Below, one piece after another: positions 35,040 to 45,900 of a stretch of DNA of 64,000 nt. The notes beneath the pieces are model-generated. The model ran no database searches, was not told the DNA's origin, and worked only from the letters and a program-made list of their open reading frames with translations. Source of the DNA: Anaspis maculata. Taxonomy: Eukaryota > Arthropoda > Insecta > Coleoptera > Scraptiidae. Both the position numbers and the translations under genes were made by a program. The stretch covers positions 61,516,855 through 61,580,854 of the forward strand of contig OX421967.1 in assembly GCA_949128115.1 (NCBI GenBank), written 5' to 3'. How positions within the stretch are numbered: the stretch's first letter is position 1; each line of letters opens with the position of its first letter.

Positions 35040-37590
35040 GTGTAATTGCAATTTTTCATGACAATTTTGACTCTTATCCGCCGATTGCGACTATTTATTG
35101 GTAACTGTGACTTTTTTCTGGCAATCCACACCCTTTTCTAGCAATTGGCAATTTCCTCTAGCATTTGCCGCTCTTTCCTGTCGAATGCCACTCTTTTCTA
35201 GCAAATGCCACTCTTTTCTAGCGATTGCCGCTCCTTCTGGCAATTGCCGCTCTTTTCAGAAATTGCCGCTTTTTTCTACCGATTGCCATTTTTATGGCAA
35301 CTGTTACCTAATTTCCGCTCTTTTCCAGCAATGCCACTCTTTTCTAGCAATTGCCACTCTTCTCAAGCCATTGTCACTCTTTTCTAGCAATTGCCGCTTT
35401 TTTCTGTCAGATGTCATTCTTTTCTAGCGATTGCCGCTCTTTCTGGCAATCGTCACTCTTTTAGGTAGTTGCCGCTCTTTCCTATCAATTGCCATCTTTA
35501 TAGCAACTGTGACTTTTCTCTAGCGACTGCTGCTTCTTTCCAGCAATTGCCCGTCTTTTCTAGCAATCGCTGCTCCTTTCTGTCAAACGCCACTCTTTTC
35601 TAGCGATTGCCGCTCTTCCTGGCAATCGTCGCTTTTTTTTGGTAGTTGCCGTTCTTTTATACCAATTGCCATTTTCATAGAAACTGTCACTTTTCTCTAG
35701 CAATTGCCGCTTTTTCCCAGCAATTGCCCGTCTTTTCTAGCAATAGCCGCTTCTTTGGTCAAATGCAATACAATTTATTGCTTTGATACATACCTGTATA
35801 CATACATATTATAAGCTATTGCCGCCGCTCTTTCCGGTATTTGCCACTCTATTCTAGCAATTGTCATTCTTTTATGTTAATTGCCACTCTTTTGTGACTT
35901 CTACCTTTACGGCCTTTTCACTCCACTGGAGGGAGAAGAAATCAAAAAAGCCTTTAAAATAAAGCTTGATTAATGTGTTTGGGCGAATGGTCATTCTTCC
36001 CTAGCAATTTTCGCGCTTTTTTGTCGACTCTTTCAGCAATCGCCACTATTTTGTAACAAAATCGTCACTCTTTCTGGAAATTCTGGCAATTGTCACACTT
36101 ATCACCACTCTTTTTCAGCAATTGGCTCTCTTCGCTAGCAATTTCCGCTCTTTTCTAGCATTTGCCATTCTTATCTAGGAACAGCCGCTTATTTTGGTCG
36201 AATGTCACTCTTTATCATCAATTGTCACTATCTTCTAGCAAAATCGTCACTATTTTCTAGCAAAATGGCCACTCTTTCTGGCAATCGTTACTCTAATTTA
36301 GCTAGTGGCACTCCTTTCCAGCAATTGTTACTCTTTTTCAGCAATTAGCTCCCTTCACTAACAATTGCCGCTCTTTTCCAGCAATTGCCACTCTTTTCTA
36401 GCAATAACCGCTCTTTTCGGTCAAATGCTACTTTTTTCTATCAATCGCCACTGGTTTCTGGCAAAATCGCCACTCTTTCTGGCAATCGTCACTCTTATTT
36501 AGCTAGTAGCACTCTTTTCTAGCAATTGCTACTCTTTTCTAGCAATTGGTTCTCTTCACTAGTGATTGTCGCTCTTTTCCAGCGATTGCCACTCTTCTTT
36601 AGGAATAGTCGCTCTTTTAGGTCGAATGTCACTCTTTTTTATCAAACGTTACTATTTTATAGCAAAATTGCCATTTTTTCTGGCAATCGTCACTTTTATT
36701 TAGCTAGTGGCACGCTTTTCCAGCAATTGACACTCTTTTCTAGCAAAAGCCGCTCTTTTTTGTCGAATGTCACTCTTTCCTATCAATCTTTACTATTTTC
36801 TAGCAAAATTGCCACTCTTTCTGGCAATCGTCACTCTTATTTAGCTAGTGGCACTCTTTTCCAGCAATTGCCACTTTTTTCTAGCAATTGGCTCTCTTCA
36901 CTAGCAATTGCCGCTCTTTTCGGTCAAATGCTACTCTTTTCTATCAAACGCCACTGGTTTCTGGCAAAATTGCCACTTTTTCTAGGAATCGTCACTCTTA
37001 TTATCTAATCAAAAAATGGTTTTTATTCACTTCAAGAATTCTTGTCACTTTCGGTCAAATGCCACGCTCTTCTAGCGACTGCCGCTCTTTTATAGCAGTT
37101 GCCATTCTTTCACGTCAATTGCCACTATTTTGCGACTCCTCTACTTTTCCGGTCTCTTCACTCCACTAGGAAGGAAATAAATAAAAAATGTTCTTGAAAT
37201 GAAGCTTGATTTATATGTTTCGGTGAATTGTCATTTTTACCTAGCACTTCTCGCGCTTTTCTGGCGAATGCCACTCCAGCAATTGTAGCTGTTTTCTAGC
37301 AGAATTGCCACTCTTTCTGGCAATTGTTACTCTTATTCAGCTAGTGGCACTCTTTTCTAGCACTTGCAGCTTTATTCTAGCAAATACCGCTCTTTTCTGG
37401 CAATTGTCATTATTTTCCAGCAATTGCCACTCTTTCTTAGCACTTGCCACTCTTCTTTCGGCAATTACCACTTTTTTCTGTCAATTGCCACTCTCCTCAT
37501 GCAACTGTGTTTTTTTTTCTGGAAATTGCAACTTTTCTAACCCCTTCACTCCACTGGAAGGGGAAGGAATAGGAATTCCTTTGGAATAAA
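35040..37590 (+). repeat. 20-bp minisatellite, forward arm (TTTTCTAGCAATTGCCACTC)
   Basis: More than 100 head-to-tail variants of the 20-bp word, with C/G alternation (CCACTC against CCGCTC). A larger pattern is overlaid: an ATTTAGCTAGTGGCACTC block at about 36297, 36498, 36699, 36840 and 37330, and a TTCACTCCACT-centred spacer at 35917, 37157 and 37544. The first two spacers are followed by an AAGCTTGATT piece of the adjacent 190-bp satellite. The 20-bp period and rarity of stops create repetitive open frames up to 160 codons (36526-37008); I treat these as incidental. Confidence 0.92.
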
Positions 37591-40330
37591 GCCCCATCTA
37601 CATGTCGAATGACGAGAAACTTGCGAAGAACTCAATTCTGGTATTTTGAGGGCGTTTGAAAATATCTATTATTCAACATGAAGCTTGATTTACGCGTTTA
37701 TTGCGAACGCCTGAAAATTAATATAATTTCACGCAGCTCCAGCGAGTGGCTTAGGAAAGCATTCTGTTCGAATAAAGCTTGATTCACAAGATATTATATC
37801 TTCAAGAAATTGCAAGGTACTACATTTTGTACTCATTCTGATGGATTTTGAGAATGAACCTTGATTAACATAAAGCTTTATTCGAGTGGTAATTTGGAAA
37901 CCTTCGAAACCACGGGCTGGTGAATTTCACGCAGCATCAGCGAGTGGGTTGGAAGAGTATTTCTTAAGAATGAAGCTTGATTCACATGATTGTCAAATCT
38001 TGAGAAACCTGCTAAGGAATACTTTTCGAAACTCCAAAAGCTTTTGAAAATAAACTCCACTTAACATAGAGCTCTATTTACGCGTTATTTGGAGAGCTTA
38101 AAAAATGTACAGATAATTTCACGCAGCAAGTGATTTGAGATTTTTTTTTTAATAAAAGCTCAATTTACATATCAAATTTGGAAAACCTGCAAGAGAACAA
38201 CATTTTGAAATTTTGATGGCTTTTTGAAATAAGCCTTTATCAGCATTAAGCTTTATTTACCCGATCATTGGTAGCCTTCAAATACACGTGAGGATAATTT
38301 TGTTTCAAGCAGCTTAAGCGAGTGCGCTAGAAGCGCATTGTCTTGCAATAAAGCTTGATTCACATGCCAAATCTTGAAAAAACTATGGAGACTACATTTA
38401 AGAGTTCTGATGGTTTCAGAAAAAAGACCCTCCATCAACATAAAGCTTCATTTACGTGACTATTGTGAACCGTTAAAAACATGTGCTGATCATTTTACGC
38501 AGTTTTAGGGATTACTGGGTTGAAAAGGTGTTTGAAATAAACCTTGATCAATATGCCAAATCTTGAAAAAACTACAAAGAACTGCATTTTGGAATTCTGA
38601 TAACTTTTGAAAATAAACCTTTATCAACATTAAGCTTTATTTACGCGTTTATTGCGAGCCCTAAAAACATATGAGAATAAATTCACTCAGCTTTAGCAAG
38701 TGGGCTTGGGCAGTATTCTCTTAGAATAAAGCTTGATTCACATGTTGAACCATTGAAAAAAACTGCAAAGGTTCTAATGGTTCTTGTAAATGAAGCTCTA
38801 TTCACGCAGTTGTTGGGAAGCTTCAAAAACTCGTGCGGAAAATCTCTCACGCAAAATGCTTAAGCAAGTGGTTTAGAAGGGTATTTTCCAGAAATAAAGC
38901 TTAATTCACAAGTCAAACCTTGAAAAAACTGCAAAGAACTACATTTTGGAAGTCTGATGGTTTTTGGAAATGATCCTCACTCAACGTAAAGCTTTATTTA
39001 CGCGGTTACTGCGAACCTTTAGAAACATGTGCGGATAATTTCACGCAGCTTCAGCGAGATAGTTAGTACAGTGTTTTATTGGCATAAAGCTCGATTCACA
39101 GGTCAAGTCTTAGTAAAACTGCCAAGAACTACATTTTTGAATTCTGATGGCTTCTGAAAATTACCCTCCATCAACATAAAGCTTTATTTACGCGTTAATT
39201 GGGAACTTCCAAAACTACGTGCGGTTAATCTTGTTCCACGTAGCCTCAGCGATTACGTTAGAAAGACACTTTCTTGAAATAAAGCTTGATTCACACGTTA
39301 AACCATAAAAAAACTGCAAAGGCTCTAATGGTTTTTGTAAATGAAGCTTTATTCACGCAGTAATTGGAAAGCTTCAAAAACTCGTGCGGAGAATCTCTTA
39401 CGCAAAATGCTTCAGCAAGTGGTTTAGAAGGGTATTTTCCAAAAATTAAGCTTGATTCACATGTCAAATTATGAAAAAACTACATAAAACTACATTTGGG
39501 AATTCTGATGGTTTTTGTAAATGAACCTTCATCAACATAAAGCTCAATTCACGCAGTTATTGGGGAGCTTCAAAAACTTGTGCGGAAAATCTCTTGAACA
39601 AAATGCTTCAGCAAGTGGTTTAGAAGGATATTTCCTGGAAATGAAGCTTGATTCACAAATCAAATCTTGGAAAAACTGCAAAGAACTACATTTTGGAAGT
39701 CTGATGGTTTTTGGAGATGGACCTTGATCAACGTAAAGCTTTATTTACGCGCTTATTGCAAACCTTCGGAAACATGTGCGGATGATTTCACGCAGCTTTA
39801 GCGAGTGGGCTTGAATAGCGTTCTCTTAGAATAAAGCTCGATTCACATGTTGAATCTTGAAAAAACTGCAAAGAACTACATTTTGGAAATCAGATGGTTT
39901 CCGAAGGTGAAGCTTCATCAACATAAAGCTTTATTTACGCGTTGATTGCGAACCCTTAAAAACACGGCGGATAATGCCACGCAGCTTCAGCGAGTAGCTG
40001 GAAAGGTGTTTCCTGGAATAAAGCTTAATTTACAAGCGGAATCTTGAAAACGTCGTAAGTAACTTCATTTTGGGATTTTGATAGCGTTTGAAAATGAGCC
40101 TCAATCAACATAAAGCTTTATTTGCGCGTTGATGGAAAACCCTTAAAACTACGTGTGTATAATTTTACGCAGCTTTAGCGAGTAGGTTAGAGAGGTGGTC
40201 TCTGGAATAAAGCTTGATTTACATGTCAAATCGAGGACAAAAATTGCCCAAATTCACTTTCTGGAATCCTAGTTCTTGAACTGGAACTGGAACTTTCTGG
40301 AACTTTCTGGTTTCTAGAAATCAAAACCTT
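37591..40330 (+). repeat. 190-bp satellite (dimer of about 95 bp), about 14 copies
   Basis: AATAAAGCTTGATTCAC-type starts at about 37773, 37972, 38155, 38350, 38537, 38727, 38895, 39085, 39281, 39447, 39642, 39831, 40020 and 40208 (mostly 183-199-bp steps, two of about 167). Each unit has a second half starting CATAAAGCTTTATTTACGCG and ending TTTCACGCAGCTTCAGCGAG. 38727 onward and 39281 onward resemble each other most, suggesting a 554-bp higher-order unit. It is the centre of the 35-44 kb palindrome. Confidence 0.92.
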
Positions 40331-41439
40331 ATCAAAATGGAGTTGCAGTTGACAGAAAAAGTTCGCAGTTACTAGAAATTTACCGGAAAAGAGCGGCAAT
40401 TAGCCAGAAAAGAGTGACAATAGCCAGTGAAGAGTGGCAGTTGCCAGAAGAAGGTGACAGTTGTCGGAAAAGAGAAGAAATTTGCCAGAAAAGAGTGACA
40501 ATTTACAAAAAAAGATTCGCAATCGCCAGAAAAAAGTGACAATTTCCAGAAAAGAGCGGCAGTTACCAGAAAAGAGCGACAACCAACCAGAAAGTTATTT
40601 ACAACCATCTTTACAATTTGCTGAAAAAGAGTGACAATTCACAGAAAAAAACACCAGAAAGGAGCGGCAATTGCCAGAAAAGAGCGGCAGTGACCAGAAA
40701 AGAACAGCAATTAGCCAGAAAAAAGAGGCAGTTGCCAAAAAAAAAGAGGCAATCGCCAGAGAGGAGGGGCGATTATTGCCGGAGAAGAGTGGCAATTAGC
40801 CAGAAAAAAGTGACAGTCGCCAGAAAAGAGTGGCAATCGCCAGAGAAGAGTGACAATCGCTGAAAAAGAGTGGCAGTCGCCAGAAAAGAGAGACAATTAT
40901 CAAAATAAGTGGCAATCGACAGAAAAATGCCGAAATTGTCAAAAAAAAAGTGGCAGTTGCCGGAAAAAAGTAGAAATTTGCCAGAAAAGAGTGACAATTT
41001 ACAAAAAAAGATTGGCAATCGCCAGAAAAGAGTGGCAATTGCCAGAAAAAGGCGTCAGTTACCAGAAAATAGTGGCAGTTACCTGAAACGAGCGGCAATC
41101 GCCAGAGAAGAGTGGCAATTATTACCGGAGGAGAGTAGCAATTATTGCCAGAGAAGAGGAGCAATGCCAAAAGAGTGGCAATTCGCCAGAAAGAGTGACA
41201 ATAGCCAGTGAAGAGTGATAATCGCCAGAAGAAAGTGGCAGTTGTCAAAAAAAATAGCAATTCGTCTGAAAAGAGTGACAATTCACAGAAAACAACCGCC
41301 AGAAAGGAGCGGCAATTGCCAGAAAAGAGCGGCAGTTACCGGAAACGAACAGCAGTTAGCCAGAAAAAAGGGGCAGTTGCCAGAAAAAAAAGAGGCAATC
41401 GCCAAAGAAGAGTGGCAATTATTGCCGGAGAAAATTTTT

Positions 41440-41690
41440 TTTTTATTTCTGTCAGCTCTAAGTTTGTATTTGTTGTGTACATATTGCGCATATTGTTATT
41501 GTAATTTTTGTGACAAAGATTGTTATATCTATCTGTTATATATTGTGCAATCTTAAGTTGTTATACATATGGACACCCTGTTATATTGAAAACTCATGTT
41601 TGTTGGACAAACTGAACATTGATAAGCTTCCGACACTGTTGTAAAAATGGTCATTGGAATGAACATCATCTTATCTTATCTTAAAAGAGT
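41440..41690 (+). mobile_element. About 250-bp AT-rich insertion with a (TTATC)n tail
   Basis: Non-repeat DNA interrupts the minisatellite between GCCGGAGAAAAT and AAAAGAGTGACAGTCGCC. It begins in a T run and ends GAACATCATCTTATCTTATC. An AT-rich body plus a short tandem tail resembles the 3' end of a 5'-truncated non-LTR retroposon. No coding match was seen, so the class is uncertain. Confidence 0.5.
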
Positions 41691-43091
41691 GACAGTCGCC
41701 AGAAAAGAGTGGCAATTGCCAGAGAAAAGTGGAAATCGCTGAAAAATGCCAAAATTGCCAAAAAAAAGTGGCAGTTGCCGGAAAAGAGTAGAAACTGGCC
41801 AGAAAAGAGTGACAATTTACAAAAAAAGATTAGCAATCGCCAGAAAAGAATGATAATTGCCAGAAAATAGTGGCAGTTACCAGAAAAAAGCGGCAATCGC
41901 CAGAGAAGAGTGGCAATTATTGCCGGAGGCGAGTAGCAATTATTGCCGGACAAGAGTAGCAATTATTGCCGGACAAGAGTAGCAATTTGACAAAAGAATG
42001 GCAATTTGCCAAAAGAGTGGCCATTTGCCAGAAAAGAGTGACAATAGCCAGTGAAGAGTGATAATCGCCAGAAGAAAGTGGCAGTTGTCAGGAAAGAGTG
42101 GCGATTTGCAAGAAAAGAGTGACAATCCACAAAAAACAACCGCCAGAAAGGAGCGGCAATTGCCAGAAAAGAGCGGCAGTTACCAGAAAACAGCGGCAAT
42201 TAGCCAGAAAAGAGTGGCAGTTGCCGGAGAAGAGTGGCAATCGCTGAAAAAGAGTGGCAATCGCCAGAGAAGAGAAGCGATTATCAAAAGAAGTGGCAAT
42301 CGACAGAAAAATGCCGAAATTGCCAAAAAATAGTGACAGTTGCCGGGAAAGAGTAGAAATTTGACAGAAAAAATTGACAGTTCACAAAAAAAAATTAGCA
42401 ATCGCCAGAAAAAAGTGACAATCGCCAGAAAAGGGCGGCGGTTACCAGAAAAGAGCGGCAACCAACCAAAAAAAAAGTGGCAGTTACCAGAAAAAAGCGG
42501 CAATCGCCAGAGAAGAAAGGCGATCATTGCCGGAGAGTGGCAATTTGCCAAAAGAGTGGCAATCCGCCAGAAAAGGGTGACAATAGCCAGTAACGAGTGA
42601 TAATCGCCAGAAGAAAGTGGCAGTTGTCAGGAAAGAGTGACAAATTGCCAGAAAAGAGTGACAATTCACAAAAAACAACCGCCAGAAAAGAGCGGCAATT
42701 GCCAGAAAAGAGCGGCACTCACCAGAAAACAGCGACAATTAGCCAGAAAAAAGTGGCAGTTGCGAGAAAAAAAGAGGCAGTCGCCAGAGAGGAGTGGCAA
42801 TTATTGCCAGAGAAGAGTGGCAATTTGCCAGGAAAGAATGACAGTCGCCAGAAAAAAGTGGAAATTTGACAGAAAAGAGTGACAATTTACAAAAAAAGAT
42901 TAGCAATCGCCAGAAAAGAGTGGCAATTGCCAGAAAAGGGCGGCAGTTACCAGAAAATAGTGGAAGTCACCAGAAAAGAGCGGCAATCGCCAGAGAAGAG
43001 TGGCAATTATTGCCGGAGAAAAGTAGCATTTATTGCCGGAAAAGACTGGCAATTTGCCAAAAAAGTGGCAATTCGCCAGAAAAGAGTGACA

Positions 43092-43200
43092 ATATAATCT
43101 TTATTGATGTTTACACACAAGTATGTTCACACACGTCAAATTGTAAGTACATATAAGTATAAGATAAAATATTCAAATCTAGAAACATTCATATTCAAAT
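43092..43200 (-). mobile_element. About 105-bp insertion resembling a LINE 3' end
   Basis: It interrupts the minisatellite. On the minus strand it ends with CATCAATAAAGATTATATTG, a polyadenylation-signal-like end, and it is AT-rich with ACACAC patches. Probably a heavily truncated retroposon. Confidence 0.4.
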
Positions 43201-44335
43201 AGCCAGTAAAGAGTGATAATTGCCATAAGAAAGTGGCAGTTGTCAGGAAAGAGTGGCAATTTGCCAGGGAAGAGTGACAATTTACAAAAAACAACCGCCA
43301 GAAAGGAGCGGCAATCGCCAGAAAAGAGCTGCAGTTACTGAAAAAGAGCGGCAATCAACAAAAAGGAAAGTGGCAGTTACCAGAAAAAAGCGGCAATTGC
43401 CAGAGAAGAAAGGCGATTATTTCCAGAGAAGAGTGGCAATTTGCCAAAAGAGTGGCAATTCGCCAGAAAAAAGTGACAATAGCCAGTAAAGAGTGATAAT
43501 CGCCAGAATAAAGTGGCAGTTGTCAGGAAAGAGTGACAATGTGCCAGAAAAGAGTGACAATTCACAAAAAACAATCGCCAAAGAGGAGTGGCAATTGTTG
43601 CCGGAGGAGAGTGGCAATTTGCCAGAAAAGAGTGACAGTCGCCAGAAAAGAGAGGCGAATATCAAAAAAAGTGGCAATCGACAGAAAAATGCCGAAATTG
43701 CATAAAAAAAGTGGCAGTTGCCGGAAAAAAGTAGAAATTTGCCAGAGAAGAGTGACAATTTACAAAAAAAGATTAGCAATCGCCAGAAAAGAGTGGCAAT
43801 TGCCAGAAAAGGGCGGCAGTTACCAGAAAATAGTGGCGGTTACCAGAAAAAAGCGGCAATCGCCAGAAAAGAGTGGCAATTATTGCAGGAGGAGAGTAGC
43901 AATTATTGCCGGAGAAGAGTAGCAATTTGCTAAAAGAGTGGCAATTCGCCAGAAAAGAGTGACAATAGCCAGTAATGAGTGATAATTGCCAGAAGGAAGT
44001 GGCAGTTGTCAGAAAAAAGTGGCAATTTGCAAGCAAAGAGTGACAATTCACAAAAAACAACCGCCAAAAAAGAGCGGCAATTGCCAAAAAAGAGCGGCAG
44101 TTACCAGAAAAGAGAGGCAATCAGCCAGGAAAAAGTGGCAGTCACCAGAGAGGAGTGGCAAATTGCCAGAAAAGAGTGACAGTCACCAGAAAAGAGTGGC
44201 AATTGCCAAAGAAGAGTGACGATCGCTGGAAAAGAGTGACAATCGCCAGAAAAGAAAGGCGATCATCAAAAAAAGTGGCAATCGACAGAAAATTGCCGAA
44301 ATTGCCAGAAAAAAGTGGCAGTCGCCGGGAAAACG

Positions 44336-45900
44336 TCGCAGCCGATTGTAGTGAGCCGAATTGAAGTGCGGATTTGCAGAAGAGCTCAGGTACATTATCT
44401 AGCTCCGTTTGAGCAAAATACAGCTCTGCCTTCATATTAAATTCCCTCAATTAGTGCTTCACGGGCGGGTGATGAAAAAGGAAAAAGTGGAAAGGGATTT
44501 CGCCGGCAAATATACTAAATTAAATGTAATGCCAGTCGGTGTGTGTATGTGATGCGCATCGCGCGACAAAGATCAAAGGTTGCAGAAGGCCGCGCGTCGG
44601 GGCTCATGTAAAATTCATGGTCGCCAACGGAGAAAAAATTTAATAAGCACAGGGTGGGACTTACGCCTCGACACACGTCGCCTTCCCCCCTCCTCCCGCC
44701 CAGGTAAAAGCTTCCTTTTAATGGCGCGCAAATTAGGAAAAATGCGATATTATGAAAAAGTAATGAATAGACATCGTGAAAGCATCGGGCACCATCACAG
44801 GCGGCTTGACTGCTGAAGAATCAATGGAATTATTAATGAGCATCCTTGATGATGAGAGAGAGAGAGAGAGAAAGCACAGAGGGCGAATAAACAGGAAAAA
44901 ATCGTCGCGGATTTCGGTCCTTTGCTTCCTCATCCCACTCTGCTCTTCCTGCGATGCGAAGATTAAGTTTTAATTAATTTTCTTGTCCATTAACTTGATT
45001 GCTAATAACATAAAAAAAAACAAAGACAGTTTACGAACCCGGGGTTTTATTACGACCTGAATTTTATAGTTGCGCGCTTATTATTAAAAGGTTTATTTCC
45101 TGCTTCTCAAGTTGCCGAAGCCTGATGCGATGCTTCACACGAGAAAAAAAACAATGTCGCGAGCGCGTTCCATTAATTAGAGTGATTGCCGCGGGAGGCT
45201 GGGGGTGATTTGGCGGAGAACACGGAGGGGGTAGCAACACACGGCCGCCTGTGTGTGACAGGCTTAAGCCCGGAACGCGCGCGCTCGGCCATAAATCTGA
45301 AATATGTAAGACGCGACGCATTAAATTACGCGGGGCCAAATTGATGCGCGAGGTTGGCACACCTGTGCCATGATGGCCACGGCGGAAGGGGGAGATGTCA
45401 CATGCCTCCTCCCGCGGCTCTTTTGTTACCGGCCCTCCCCTCGCCTACCGCCGCCTACTACACACCCTCAAGTTATTATATTCGCGAACCGCGCGTGGGT
45501 ATTTAGGGATTTCACTTGACGTTTTTATCCCGGACGGCCCTGCTTGCGGCTTACCGGGATTGTTTCTTAATTGTTTTGTGTGTTTTATACCTGGCCGGGT
45601 GCCGCAGCGATTTTCCGAATGATGGATGAGGAAACTTGCGGAATATCCACCCCGCGCGGGAGACTACCCCCGCTCTGTAACCCTTTCACACAGCCGGAGA
45701 CATCCAAAGTTTATACCGGAGCTCAGTAACACGATGTCGGCATTATTCGATCATTTGTACAGTTTTTCGGGTTTCAATCGGCATTCCTTGATTCTCGGCC
45801 CTTCAATTCGCATTCCTCGTGAATAGCATTAGCATAATTCGATACAACGTTGAAATAACCGTTGTTTCGATTGTTCGTATTCAAGATTTGAGACGTAAGC
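44336..45900. other. Unique, CpG-rich island; no gene recognised
   Basis: It contains (GA)n at 44855-44872, TTAATTAATTTTC near 44971 and GC-rich blocks. Frames at 44580-44816, 45064-45360, 45395-45622 and 45626-45826 lack recognisable domains or consistent splice sites. Confidence 0.6.

Larger units (their letters stand above)
40331..44335 (-). repeat. 20-bp minisatellite, inverted arm (GAGTGGCAATTGCCAGAAAA)
   Basis: The complement of the 35.0-37.6 kb word, for 4 kb, broken by two insertions (about 41440-41690 and 43092-43200). A larger pattern marked by ACAAAAAACAACCGCC recurs at about 41289, 42132, 42668, 43289, 43565 and 44051. Open frames on both strands (up to 161 codons, 40796-41281 minus) repeat SLFSGNCHSFLA-like or SGNCQKRAAV-like words every 20 residues, as expected from a stop-poor 20-bp repeat read in three frames. 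Confidence 0.92.

Noticed and set aside
36526..37008. 160-codon plus-strand open frame (LFSSNWFSSLVI repeats)
   Set aside because: Same minisatellite in the other orientation; repeat-encoded.
40796..41281. 161-codon minus-strand open frame with SLFSGNCHSF-type repeats
   Set aside because: It is a 20-bp minisatellite with few stops read in three frames; equally long frames occur on both strands and change frame with each indel. No start context, splice sites or family match.
44660..44760. Possible minus-strand exon before the GTAAGT at 44660
   Set aside because: No in-frame ATG or acceptor with an open frame upstream.
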